Below are positions 34,637 to 46,190 of a stretch of 64,000 nucleotides of DNA, piece after piece. Position numbers and translations under genes: made by a program. Location of the stretch: positions 156,827 through 220,826 of the forward strand of contig JAQFVV010013062.1 in the NCBI GenBank assembly GCA_028023455.1. The letters run 5' to 3'. The stretch comes from Epiperipatus broadwayi (lineage: Eukaryota; Onychophora; Udeonychophora; Euonychophora; Peripatidae). Each line of letters opens with the position of its first letter. Position 1 is the first letter of the stretch. The notes under the pieces are model-generated. The model was not told the DNA's origin and searched no databases. It worked only from the letters and a program-made list of their open reading frames with translations.

Positions 34637-35363
34637 TATCAGTAAAGTTGCTTAAAAAAAATGATCAAAAAAAAAATATTTTACTTAGGGTTAGTAATTA
34701 CGGTACATGATTAATGAAAACATTTACAAAACATCCGGTTAGTAATTTTACAAAAAGACTATATACAAAAAAAAATTGTTTACTATCGTTCTCCTAAGGA
34801 CCATTTACGTTTACACCTCCTCCCCACAAGAGTTCTATTTTTTTTATACATTTTATTTTTACACCCGGCATGACAAGCAAATTTTTTAAATTATTTAGGA
34901 AGGTTGCATTGAAGTAAATATGTTTTGACAGATGATGGGTTTATGCGTGTATATTTGCAGCACAATTATAAATACCACCAACTTATTTATGATTTATTGA
35001 AATGCTTACATAGGAATTACACTGAAGTAAATTCCCAAAAGTACTCTCTGTAAGGTACCACATTTACCATCATAAACTTACGTGGCTGTGCGCTCCTATA
35101 CACATCAAAGCATAATTTATATTAACAACAAAAAAAAAACATATCAATCGCAACCTTTTGACTTTCTTTTTAATGAAATACAGTTTAAAATTATTTATAC
35201 TTTCTCGTGTTTAATATATGTGCTATTTCTTTTACTGGCAGAGCTTTTTTAAGATTTAAAGTATACGACTTTATGTAAACAGATAAAAATATTTCATTTT
35301 GAGAAGAATTTGTTCAGGGTATACGTGGTTTATTAAACATCGGCCCAAGTTGGGAAAGCCAAT
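34637..35363 (-). mobile_element. Non-coding interior of an LTR-type element
   Basis: About 730 bases between the two long repeats. On the minus strand, directly after the right repeat, stands TTGGCTTTCCCAACTTGGGC, similar in position and shape to a primer-binding site plus leader. Near the other side GTGGGGAGGAGG (34816-34827) looks like a polypurine tract and is followed by TGTAAAC. No gag or pol frame exists, so this would be a large non-autonomous derivative. It starts with sequence (34637-34815) that could instead be the beginning of the 3' LTR. Confidence 0.5.
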
Positions 35364-38345
35364 TGTAACGATCTGAAGCAACCCTACTTACCGTGCTCTG
35401 CACTACAGGGCGCCACTAGGCATTTGAACCTAGAAAAATTTATAAAGTAGGCAGATACGTAAGTAAAATATATATATATATATTTTTAAATATTTTGGTT
35501 CTGGTCGTTAGCCCATGTCACTAGCTCAGTGAAATAGCAGAGATTAAATAATATAATCTAAGAGTATATAAAAAAAGAATAAAATAAGCCACTGTTAACA
35601 TACAAACATTTATTTACACACATATATATAAAATTTAAAATTATTTTAGTATTAGTTTTACATTTTAAAATTTAACTTACATTTTTAACTTTGATTTTTG
35701 ATTTTAATTTACATTTAATTTTTATAAATTTACATTTTAATTCTTTTATAAGTTTGCACAGATGGGATTATAAAAGCTTGGTTTATAATGTTGAGTATAG
35801 ATCGGTTACATAGATTACACGGTTACATTTCAAAGCAAACATAAATGATCAAAATACAAAATCATTGATACCGACAATTGCATAGGGAATATAAGAAACC
35901 CACTAGCATTCATCGTAAGATGCCCACATTGTTACCAATAACTTAAAAGACATCTGAATAAATACCTTTTAGATACTCACCATAAGGTATCATTATTTAC
36001 CGAATGTCTATATATTTTGATCAAATATGAAAACCAAAAACACAACCGAAACGAATCCATGCAAACGTATATATATACCCAACTTAAATTTAATGCAATT
36101 TTATTTAGAGTTTCAAGTATGAATAGACTACATAGATTTGCATTTGAAAAGAAAATATTCTATCCCTATTTAACCTTAGGCTAAAAATTCGCAGTCAAAC
36201 TGGCGTCAATCCATCTAATACATTTATGTATTCAATGTAGCATGAAAATACAACAGCACAAATATACTATACTGTCAGGAATGGACATCTGAACAGTATA
36301 GTTAGAGAAGACATTGACTCTTGTCCAATACAGGAATATGACGTCTGTATAGCAAGAAGAACAATAAAATAAAAACTCCATAGGAAGGGACCGCGATCCT
36401 TTTTGCGGACTTACGATCCCATCCATAGGCAAAGGGTTGGTGCGGTGTATACAGCGATTCTGCATGTAGCAAAACTCATACTACATCTACTAATTACACA
36501 AATATATCCAATCCATTGACCCAATTCAACAATGACACAAATAACCTAAGATTACCCTCCCATAATATAACTTTACAAATCTATACAGCCATTCACGCCC
36601 GATTTAAGTTTAACATTTATGTAATTTAGTCTAACGAAAAACAAAAATCATAATAAAAACTTAAAAGAACAAAAAAAATAAATGGAAATGATTTTAAATA
36701 AATAAAAAAATACATCAAATGACATTATTAATATTAATTTACATTGGTCAGATAGAATTCTATTTGTATGATTTACCAAAAGGTTTAGAATTTAAAGTTC
36801 TTATTGATTTCAAATGAATATAAAGTTCTTACGATTTTGAAAAATGTCCAGCTTTATCTGTGGCTTGCCATTTGAACGTGAATTCCCACGCCGTCCTAAG
36901 TAGATATTGGTATCCAGTTAGCCATTGTTTTTTTTATTTATCCAGAGGTCTTTTAGTTTAGCTGGTCCTTAATGTAGAAAAAACGATGTCATTTCTTTTT
37001 TTTTTAAACAAAACTGAAGGGATTGAAGAGTGCGTCTTTTCATTCCCTTCTCCTTCACTTCCACACTAACACATATCTGTCACATCGTAAATAATCCCTA
37101 ACTAACTAATTAATTAACCCTTTCAACGATTATTATTTAATTGGCCGAATGAGTTAAAAATCAAAACTTGTAATTGGCCAACTCACATCTTTAACAAAAT
37201 CTATTGTTAAAATAGATCACTTTTAATAATATAAATACATTAGTTTCATTTGTAAAAAGTATATTACTGAATTGTCAGATTATGAAACAAACGAAAGTCT
37301 TTTCAAAAATAAAATTTGATTTATAATTTAAAAAATATTCAATTGCGGTGAAATAAAAGTAACCGCTATTCAACCAACCAAAAAAGATTGCTGACGCAAT
37401 CTTTTTTTTTTCACTTTAACGTTACGATCAATATGTAGCAATAAATAAATAATTCTTGGTAATATCTTAACTATTTTTCTAAAATAATTTGATTTTTAGT
37501 ATTATTTTATCAATAATAATTTGTAATTCAATTCAAATATTGTTTAAAATGTTGTAAACATTCGTTTATAATTTTCGTAATAAAAATCAAAACGAACGTA
37601 ACTTTTTACTTTTTGGCAGCCCGATCCCTTTCTGACAGAAGTGGGACAGCCAATAAGATTCAAGAAAAGTTGGTGAGGAGGCGGTGCTTTGGTTTTGTTT
37701 GACATATATGGTCATTTTTATTGATTTTTTACTTGTAAAATAAATCTGAAGAGGGCACCATCTTACAGAACTTTTGATTTTCTTTCGAATGACATATTAT
37801 ATGTATACGTGGGATAAAAAGTAGCCGATTTAGAGTGATGTCAAATCTTCTTGTTTTTAGACGAGTCATGCATTATAAGAGTTAAACAAAATCAAACATG
37901 TCCTTTTATATTAATTTGAAGGATCCAATGGATGTTACATCATGATGATGATATGGTCCTTTCGCTGAGGTCCGATTCCATTGTTTTTCATTCATTGGCT
38001 ATTTGTTTCTATTGTTTTCCTATCTGACCGATGTTTTTTACATTTAAATGCCCAAGGCTAGTTTATATTTAACTAATTAAAACAATCATTTCCATTTCTG
38101 ATTAATTAATGTGTTTTCAAACTTAAAGATATATTTTTATCTTTAAATCTCTACTGAAAATTTAGTTTTAAAACACTTTTTTTAAAATAAAGTTTTCGTT
38201 TAATAATTTTTTTTTTTTCTGTGCGATTTATATATACGCGTTTAAGATGATATTTAATTTCAATTTTTAATTCTTAAAGAAAATTTTTAAATGCGAACAT
38301 GTTTAATAATAAAAAAACAATGTAATGTCATCTGTGCTTGTTACA
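35364..38345 (-). repeat. Long LTR-like direct repeat, copy 2, carrying a MITE
   Basis: Copy of 32417-34636, starting TGTAACGATCTGAAGC and ending GTGCTTGTTACA. Without the inserted MITE it is about 2.21 kb. Several differences from copy 1 are at CpG sites (CG in one, TG or CA in the other), as expected with methylation decay. Right of it lies an (AT)n run matching the (TA)n run before copy 1, compatible with a short ATAT target duplication but not decisive. Confidence 0.65.
37118..37881. mobile_element. 764-bp MITE inserted at TTAA (piggyBac-like)
   Basis: Copy 1 of the long repeat reads straight through CTAATTAATTAAACAAAATC. Copy 2 has 764 extra bases there, flanked by TTAA at 37114-37117 and 37882-37885. 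The ends are CCCTTTCAACG and, on the other strand, CTCTTATAATG, similar at 7 of 11 positions. TTAA duplication and CCCTTT ends are typical of the piggyBac superfamily. No transposase frame. Inside is a hairpin AAAAGATTGC-TGAC-GCAATCTTTT followed by a T run (37382-37411). The empty site in copy 1 shows insertion after the element was in place. Confidence 0.75.
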
Positions 38346-39530
38346 ATATATATATATATATTGTAACTAGATGGTCTTTTCATGGTATGCACAAAGGTGA
38401 GTGGGGTCCTCCTGATGAGTATAAGAGTGTATCTTTATTGTCTACATTCATGCATACTTACATACATTAAACTCATACTTAAGGGAGAAGAGAGCAAGAT
38501 CTAAACAACTACTGATTCTACCCTTAACATATTACCTACATATTGTAGTTTACTCCTGCTGTTCTGGATTTTGAACTCAAGGAGATGATGTATGGTCCTC
38601 ATGTTCAGGTAATATTTGTATCACCATAATCTTAATACGTGTAAAATAAATCTGTATCTATTAATAGGAGTGGGTATAACATATTGTATACATGCAAATA
38701 ATAACTGTGATATATGTCTAAGGATATAACTTAGCATAATTTAACCACAGAAAAATAAACCAAGAAACATATTTTAACATTTAAATAAATTTAATGAACA
38801 TATCTATATACATGGATTAGCATTTGGAGAAGAAAATTAAATCAAAATTAGAAAAAACTCATTTAGGCATTGGTGGTCATTCTTTATTTATGTTTGGTCT
38901 ATATCAATATTTCCCATCTTGGTCCCACAAAGAATATCCACTAAATGTCTTGACTAACATAAATAAACTTCATATTATATACAACATTATTATATATATA
39001 GTAACATATTCATTTATCTTGTTTTTTGTGTCTTTTACTTAATGCCATGATGGTTTAAAAGATTCCCTTGTTATGTACAATGTGTGTGCGATGAAGGAGA
39101 ATTATAAGTTTAAGTCACAAATAATAATAAAAATATGCATAGAAAGTATATTTAAAAAAAAATATTAATAATTAACACAAACTTTAGAATAAACAATTAA
39201 TGAATGTGTAGGTGTTGTACATATGTGAATGTTGAATTTATATATTTATTAGGTAATGTCTTACCTTGTGTGTGTCTTACCTTGTCCCATTTATAATGAT
39301 CAGATTATTTTATAATAAAGATCATACCTAATAGATTTTGTCTATCCAAGGTAATGAAAAAAAATTCTTTTTGTCTTAATTTCATAAATTTTAAATTAAA
39401 GCTATTTGATGTACATTAGAATAAAGAAAATCAAATTATTGCACATAGCATATAAATAATTAAATATATAGATGATGTCAACTTTATAACTTGTTTTTAT
39501 AGCTTGTATGGACAGTGTTCTAATGGCTTG
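38346..39530. other. AT-rich non-coding stretch
   Basis: Starts with (AT)n and then TTGTAACTAGATGG, which faintly repeats the left LTR start. Around 38366-38640 composition is less biased and may be an old repeat I cannot place. No gene is supported. Confidence 0.4.
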
Positions 39531-39533
39531 ATC

Positions 39534-40273
39534 TCAGTGTTCTAATGGCTTGATCTCATAATCCATGGTAGTTCCTTTATGCATAGCTGGGAATTCGAAT
39601 ATCTGATGGAAGCCTTCAAACTGGAGTTTTGAAGTGAGGAATAAAAAAAAAAATTCATGATGGATCGTTCTGATGTTTATCAGTCCAGGCATAGAGAGAT
39701 AGGACAATCCCATATCGGTCTTGACAATTTCTAGTTTCATGGATGATGATTTTTCTTCCACAACATTTCCTTTTGCACTTAGCAGCCCATAATTACTTTA
39801 GTCAATACTTATATTACTTTTTGTGATTTAATTTTATTGGAGAAATGTCAATATTCCTTCTGCTATTACATGTTTTAGATTTAAATCTGAAAATCTATAG
39901 TGAGGAATCAATTGTGATTTTAGAGATTCAAATACTTTATTTTGTTTGCAAATTAAGAATTTCCGAACTCTTTGTTTGGATGTTTTAGAGCTAAATGTTT
40001 TTCCTTTTTAAATCCTTATAAAAGATTTCTTCACCAGTATTACGAGTTTGAATTGGTCGATAAAAACCTTCAAATTTTTCTTTCAGTTCCTTTGAATAAG
40101 GAATGGAAGATTTTTTTACTCAGATAAAAAGCCTTTCTTTCTCCTTCTTGAACAAGTTGTATGTCTCCTATATTAAGCCAGTTTGTGCTCGACTTTTGTA
40201 CTTTAGTCTTGATGTCATCTTTGATACATATTAACACAAACAACTTGTTAAAAAATAAAAAATAAATGAACAT
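39534..40273 (-). repeat. Old dispersed repeat, copy 1
   Basis: The part at about 40024-40270 is repeated in the same orientation at 41775-42025: TTGAATTGGT, GGAATGGAAGATTTTTTTA, CTTTCTTTCTCCTTCTTGAA, CCTATATTAAGCCAGTTTGT and AACAACTTGTTAAAAAAT. On the minus strand, 39534-39761 and 40070-40273 give short frames with protein-like composition (for example GDIQLVQEGERKAF), but broken. It is probably a decayed transposable element; I do not recognise the protein. Confidence 0.5.
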
Positions 40274-41452
40274 TTGGTTTTTCTTTACTTTAATATTATG
40301 TTAAGTTCATTTATCTGATCTATTGCATGTTGCTCCTTTGTGTAATCACAATAAATTTAATATTAATTGTGATAATGATTAATTGTCACCTCCATTTTAT
40401 CGATTTGGTGTAAACTATGGTTTAAATTTTATTTATATTTGGCTTTAAGGCTTAGGTTGTGATAACTGGTTTGATGCCCTAACAATATAATATCTAATTC
40501 TATTACTTAATAAGTAACCTTAATATCATGGGATTTGAATTGGAATTGGGCCACATGGTTTGTACTGATTATTGGAGGGGTGATGGAGTCATCCATCATA
40601 TATATATATATATGATCAAGTGAACTCTTTATTATGCAATGCTTTCTTTAAACTTCTAGATAAGTGTAGTGATTTGGATATTTAATAAGCAATTTATTTT
40701 GTGGTGATTATTATTATCTACTTTTTTATGCTGAATATCTGAAAATTATTAAGAAGCCAACTTTACTGTAACCAAATATTTGTAAACAAATGAATATTTA
40801 ACAAGTTCTGCTATATGCTCATTCAAGTGATTTGGTGTGCTGCCTGTTTTTTTTTTAAAAAAAGCAATTGAAACATAGTGTAATCTTAATAAAATTATGT
40901 GATCAATTGTATTGACATTTGAATATCTAAGTGGAAGATTGAGCACTATTTCAACTATTTGATCAGTTTGATTTTTTTTTATGTACATTACTATTAAAAA
41001 TTGATCCAGGGACATTTATCTCCTAATCTGCTATTTTATTGCCATGCTAAATAACACCCAGAAGTGCAAACTTATTACTTGATGAGTGGGAAGCATGTCA
41101 TGCATATATGAAGAATGAGCTCATGATTTACATTTATTTTTTAATATTTATATATGTTATAATAAATTATAGTTTGATTTTATTGCATAATGTTTATTAT
41201 ATGGTTTAACGGTAGAACTTTTATATATTTTCTAGAATATAATAATATAGACCAATAGTAGTGATTGCACTTTGAATTGTATCATTTACTATATTGTATT
41301 GTATTTTAGCTATATGAAAACATTTTAACCTAATGTTTCAGCTATAACTAAATATCATATCTGCCCATATTTTGATAAATTTGGATGAAAGTGGAATATA
41401 AGTGATTCTATTTATTCTCTTAATATGCTAACTATTTCAAGAAGTTTGTTTA
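40274..41452. other. AT-rich non-coding stretch
   Basis: No supported feature. (AT)n near 40600 and poly(T)/(A) near 40850. Confidence 0.5.
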
Positions 41453-41730
41453 TTTTATATAAATCCAATTTATCCAAACCATTTTGAACACTTTTTAATA
41501 ACCTTTTATTGTAAAATATATACACCTACATTTCAACTGCCCTGCAATCTTCTTCAGAGCTATGATGTAATGAACAAATTAAAATAAAATACATAACTAT
41601 ATAAATAATACTATAAAAAATGTAAAGACTGCAGGACAGTCAAACATAGGTATATGTGTATATGTTGTACAATAAAATGGTTTTGCTAAAAAGTGTTCAA
41701 AGTGGTTTGGATAAATTGGATTTATATAAG
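41453..41730. mobile_element. Foldback family E with hammerhead-like motif
   Basis: Arms about 41453-41551 and 41627-41730 are inverted copies (AAATCCAATTTATCCAAACC, TTTTGAACACTTTTTA, then TTTTATTGTA). On the minus strand the left arm holds CTCTGAAGAAGATTGCAGGG, CAGTTGAAATGTAGG, related to the right arm and to 46081-46190. The motif CTGAAGA, GACTG-CAG-CAGTC, GAAAC is of the sort seen in Penelope-like terminal repeats. Stems I and III are not clear. Confidence 0.55.
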
Positions 41731-41756
41731 ATATTACAGCAAAAATAAAAGAAAGG

Positions 41757-42060
41757 ATGATTTTGGTAATATTTCTGAAGTTTGTTTACCAGATTACGAA
41801 TTTGAATTGGTTGATACAAATCTTCAAATTTTTCAATTCCTTTGAGCAAGGAAGGAATGGAAGATTTTTTTATTCAGATAAAAAGACTTTCTTTCTCCTT
41901 CTTGAACAAAAAAGTTTGTTGTATATCTCCTATATTAAGCCAGTTTGTATTCGACTTTTGTACTTTATTGTTGATGTCATCTTTGCTACACATTAACATA
42001 AACAACTTGTTAAAAAATTTTTTTTTACCAGACACAGACTTCATACTGAAGACCCATCAA
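41757..42060 (-). repeat. Old dispersed repeat, copy 2
   Basis: Homologous to 40024-40270 in the same orientation with indels. It differs at about one base in ten and carries a few extra bases (GTTTGTTG). Frames read across it are broken and differ from those in copy 1, so neither copy is functional. Confidence 0.55.
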
Positions 42061-42134
42061 TCATATCTTTTTATTAGTTATTTAAAAAAATGTTTACTGT
42101 GTTCTTTTAGGTGATCATGGAATTACTAACAATG

Positions 42135-42250
42135 CATGGCTGAGTACAGTGGTAGATTGTTAAATACTAGAAGTCAAGGTCATGGATCGTGACTCCATTT
42201 CATCTCTTCCTATGATTACTTCTTATAAACTCTCAAATAATAAACTATTC
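42135..42250 (+). repeat. Possible tRNA-derived SINE-like repeat
   Basis: TGGCTGAGTACAGTGGTAGA resembles a polymerase III A box, and GGATCGTGACTCC a B box about 45 bases on. The following CTTCCTATGATTACTTCTTA matches 12600-12705. No target duplication is evident. Confidence 0.4.
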
Positions 42251-42424
42251 AAAAAAAATTTTATGAAATGATTGTCTTTTTTTTTTATATTCACACTTGA
42301 ATCCATTTAATTTTCTAGTATTTAACTTTTATTTATTTATAATTCTAGTAGAATAAATAGCCTTCCCTCTAACAAATATAGGTGCTACAGTATTTTTTAA
42401 ATTGTATTTTTTATTTTAAATCAA

Positions 42425-42520
42425 TTTTTTTTCATGTGTGAAAGTATCGGCCGGGAAGCGAACCCGCAAACCTGGGACAACTGCTTGTAAGGCAGCTGTG
42501 CTGACCACTCGACCACCAAC
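42425..42520 (-). mobile_element. tRNA-Val(TAC)-like SINE
   Basis: Minus strand: GTTGGTGGTCGAGTGGTCAG, an anticodon arm GCTGC-CTTACAA-GCAGT (TAC), GCGGGTTCGCTTCCCGGCC (T-arm) and the tail GATACTTTCACACATGA plus poly(A). The same tail layout occurs at 25434-25564. The variable region is too long (about 12 bases) and the acceptor stem relies on wobble pairs, so a functional tRNA gene is unlikely. A clear target duplication was not found here. Confidence 0.6.
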
Positions 42521-42529
42521 ATTATTATT

Positions 42530-44125
42530 TACCCTATAAGTCCTTTTTTATATTTTTTGATGGAATTCATTTTTTATTTCTATTTTCTTTTTACTTAAAT
42601 TTATTATGTACAAACTATAGTTGGTTATATACTTTGTTAATCTGTACTTTCTATAAACTGAAGTCAATTGGATTATTATTGATTCATATTTATTTCAAAA
42701 CTGCAATATTGGAATTTGAAAAAGGATCAAGCAATGAGTGAAAAAATTATTAAGTTAGAATAAAATAATAATAAAACTTTTTTTGCAATTTTTTTAAATT
42801 TTTTAGGTTAATCTCAGTGCCACATTTATAATTTGTTAAAGTCATTTAATAATTAAAAAATAATCCAACAGTAATTAATGCAGACTAAAATGTAATTTAT
42901 AATCTGATTTTTGTATGTTTGCAGAATGAAGGGGGGGGAGGGTAGTGAAGTTGCATAGTTAAAAAATAAATAATAAATAAATAAATCAGTTTACTAACAC
43001 TTGTTGATTTAATTACAACTAATTAATTGAAGACAATTATTATTATGAAATATTTCAATAAATAATACAATTTTTTTTTATATTATTATTATTAAAAAAA
43101 TCTGTCTATAATTTGACAAGAAATACTACACATAAATAAAAAAAAAATAATTATACCATATTATTTCAAATATAAGATGCCCTCTAATTTAAGATGCAGT
43201 AAGATTTTAAGCCTGAAAAATTGGAAAAAAAATGAACTCCCAAATTTAAGATATATATATGTACTTAAATAGGAAACTAATAAATACAATAAACTCATCT
43301 AATTTATTATGAATCTTCTTCAGATATATGGTACTTTCACTTTCTACATCTTTATTTTCAGAACTTGAATTCTCATATTCACTCTTCCATCAGAGTACAT
43401 TATCTTCAGACCATTTAAATTACAGTCAAACATTATATTTTCTTTATCAGTTTGCTTTCATGTAAAAGTACATTTTTCTATTAAAATCTAAACCATTCTT
43501 CTAAAATAATTTATATTTTTGTAAATATTTTTGGGGAAAAAACATATGTTTTCACTTTTAAAATCAAAACAAAAATATCAGAACTATCAGAATTGGCAAA
43601 ATAATGTTAAAAAGATTCTAAAACATATGTTTTTATTTTAAAAATCAAAATGAAGGTATTGGACCTATCAAAATTTTGACATGTGCTTTCTTGTGTAGGG
43701 AACAAAAAACCATCCAATGCCTTGTTTATGTCATTTTTATATTGATTTTTTAGTTGCCAAAAAATTCTAAAGATTATTCAGTAGAATTTTCTTGATAAAA
43801 TAACAGTAAAATTGGAAAAATAGTTAAAGCCATTTATGAAGTCAATCCAAAAAATATTAATTAAAAAAGATTTAACATGCTATTCTACATAGGCAACAAT
43901 CTTAATACTATGTGGACATATAGTTTAAAGCAAAGATCCACAGAAATAAGATGTTAAAAATTTTCATTTTAAATTTAAGATGCACCCTTTTTTACAACCC
44001 TAAAATTTGGGGAAAAGTGCTTATATTTGAAGTAATATGGTATTCATAATTTGATTTTTTTTTTTGGTTTTAACAGATATATATCTTATTATCATTTTAC
44101 TATTATCTATTTAAAAGCAAATTTC
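42530..44125. other. AT-rich non-coding stretch
   Basis: No gene or clear repeat. A G run with GGGGGGGGAGGG near 42930. About 43200-44030 is moderately complex but lacks a defensible frame. Confidence 0.45.
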
Positions 44126-44285
44126 ACAAATAAATTCGATAGTTGAAATACAAGCATTCTTCATATACCTGGAGCTCAATTGTAAATATAGGGGATTTGA
44201 TCACAGACTTTCAAGCACCTTTCAACTATCCACACTATCTCATATCACTGATACACATGACCACACACATGTAGAAAAGATAAAT

Positions 44286-44340
44286 AATCACCAATATACA
44301 TATGTCATGCTAATCCAGCCCTCATCAGTTAGTCCAGATC
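44286..44340 (-). ncRNA. Hammerhead motif, family A, GAAA mutated
   Basis: Minus strand: GATCTGGACTAA, CTGATGAG, a poorly paired stem II, CATGACA (GAAA changed to GACA), TATGTATATTGGTGATT. The A-to-C change in a catalytic purine and one stem I mismatch should prevent cleavage. Confidence 0.55.
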
Positions 44341-44837
44341 ATCATCTCCCACATGTATATATATAATCAGTGCTCATTTTATATTAAGATAGCAAATCCC
44401 CATACTATAATGAGCAGGCTTCAATCTACTTTAACCTCCAACTCCTCATCATTGAAAATCTGATGATGGAATGCCCAAATCCCATGCTGATACTAATATT
44501 ATTGTTATGCCCATATTGAACTCAAAGCTCCAGGTATATGAATAATGCTTCTGTTTCAAATATTATACATTAAACCTGCATCATGCCCATCACTCTTCTA
44601 TGTATTTAAATGGATAATGTCCTATACATGAGAGATTAGAGTGACTCGAGGTCAACATAGCATAACAGTAATGTTGGCATAAGCATGGAATTTGGACATT
44701 CCATCATCAGATTTTCAATGATATAGATGGCTGGAGGGTTGGAGGTTGGAATAGATTTAAACCTATCCATTCAAGTATAAGGATTTGCTATCTTAATATA
44801 AACTGAGCACTGGTTATATATAGGTATGAGAGATGAT

Positions 44838-44892
44838 GATCTGAACCAACTGATAAGTGCTGATTCTGCATGAAATACATATATTGGTGATT
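44838..44892 (+). ncRNA. Hammerhead motif, family A, CTGATAA core
   Basis: GATCTGAACCAA, CTGATAAG (a conserved core G changed to A), TGCTGATTCTGCA, T, GAAA, TACATA, TA, TTGGTGATT. Stem I is intact; the core change is expected to be lethal. Expected cleavage site after 44883. Confidence 0.6.
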
Positions 44893-45290
44893 ATTTACCT
44901 TTTCTACATTTGTATAAGTGATATGAGATAGTGTGGATAGTTGAAGGGTGCTTGAAAGTTTATGTTCAAATCCTCTATATTTACAATTAAGCTCCAAGTA
45001 TATGAAGAATGCCTATATTTCAAATATTACACTTTAAGCCTGCACCCTGTGCATCCCTCTTCTGTGTATTTAAATGAACAAGGTCCTATATATGAGAGAT
45101 TATAGTGTCTTGAGGTTAACATGGACATAACAATAATATTGGCATCAGCATGATATTTGGGCAATCCATCATCAGATTTTCAATGGTATGGATGGTTGAA
45201 GAGTTGGAGTATATTGAAGACTGTCCATTAAAGTATGAGGATTTGTTATCAATATAAACTGAGCACTGGTTATATATGTGTGTGGGAGAT

Positions 45291-45346
45291 GATGACTTGG
45301 ACCACTGATGAGTGCTGGTTCAGCATGAAATGCATATATTGGTGAT
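45291..45346 (+). ncRNA. Hammerhead ribozyme motif, family A, core intact
   Basis: GACTTGGACCA, CTGATGAG (45305-45312), stem II TGCTG-GTT-CAGCA (five pairs), T, GAAA (45327-45330), TGCATA, TA, TTGGTGATT. Stem I has lost one A next to the core (ACCA for ACCAA). It has the most complete stem II in the window. Expected cleavage after 45338, 455 bases from the previous site. Confidence 0.7.
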
Positions 45347-45445
45347 TATTTATCTTTTCTACATGTGTATCAGTGATATGAGATAGTGTGGATAGTTGAA
45401 AGGTGCCTGAAAGTCTGTATTCAAAGCCCCTATATTTACAAATAA

Positions 45446-46080
45446 TTGCAGTAAATTTATCCAAATCTTTCTATTGGGGGGGGGGGATACTAACTTTTAG
45501 ATTACTGGTACAACATTTTTATTTTTTTTCTTTGTGTTTTCTTTGTAAACTATCTTTCATAGTTCCTGTACTTAAAATACAGACCCATTTCTATTCCTGT
45601 TTTTTTCCTCATAATTTTCTTAATAGACATTTGTATTTTTCTACACAACTTATTCTACTTTTCAATTTATATAATCTTCTCCAAATCAAAAGCTTCTATT
45701 CGCCTTTTTCTAAATAATAATTCAAGCCCCTCTTCCACATAAAGCTGCTTTATATAAGCTATTTTTTTAACATCTAATTTTTAGTAGGACACAAAATGAT
45801 CACTTGTTTTTATTTAAATTTCATTTAGACATCTGCAGTTAATATCTTAATTATTTTTTTCTCAAAAAAAAAAAAAAAAAACACTAAAGAAGTGCAATTT
45901 TGATTGTATTAATTTGGAAGATAAATTGAAGAAAAAATTCAAAATAAAGCTACAATTAGACATGTTGTTGAAGTTTTATTTATTTCAGTTTTTTAATATA
46001 TATATTTTATGTTGTTTTTAGTTTTTTATTGTTTAAAATTTTTTATGGTTTATTATATAGTTGTGTTTTTTATTTTATTT
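45446..46080. other. AT-rich non-coding stretch
   Basis: A run of twelve G near 45475-45487 and a poly(A) run near 45865. No gene supported. Confidence 0.5.
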
Positions 46081-46190
46081 TGTTCATTATATAATAGTTT
46101 TGAAGAAGACTGCAGGTCAGTCGAAACGTATGTGTATGTACAAATATAGAGTTTGCTAAAAAGTGTTTGACGTTTGGATAAATTGTATTT
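46081..46190 (+). mobile_element. Family E solo end with hammerhead-like motif
   Basis: TTTTGAAGAAGACTGCAGGT, CAGTCGAAACGTATGTGTAT, then TTTGCTAAAAAGTGTTTGAC and TTTGGATAAATTGTATTTAT. It is the same order as the right arm of 41453-41730 but a single unit. Stem II GACTG/CAGTC pairs perfectly and CGAAAC is canonical; the first core C is T. Stems I and III are not evident. Confidence 0.55.

Larger units (their letters stand above)
44126..45445. mobile_element. Family A array: inverted unit plus two head-to-tail units, 8-bp TSD
   Basis: ACAAATAA stands at 44126-44133 and 45438-45445. Between them are a minus-oriented unit (44134 to about 44560), then a plus-oriented unit (to about 45030), then a second plus-oriented unit (to 45437). 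The junction between the two plus units is read-through (CTATATTTACAA, AAGCTCCAAGTATATGAAGA, TTTCAAATATTACACTTTAA). Each unit has a hammerhead; the two direct ones are 455 bases apart. Inverted partial copy plus tandem copies is the layout known for Penelope-like terminal repeats. No protein coding. Confidence 0.8.

Noticed and set aside
38412-38419. CTGATGAG as another hammerhead core
   Set aside because: No GAAA within a plausible distance, no stem II hairpin and no stem I complement.
42425-42520. A functional tRNA-Val gene
   Set aside because: Variable region too long, D arm and acceptor stem poor, and it is joined to a tail with poly(A) like the retroposed copy at 25434-25564.
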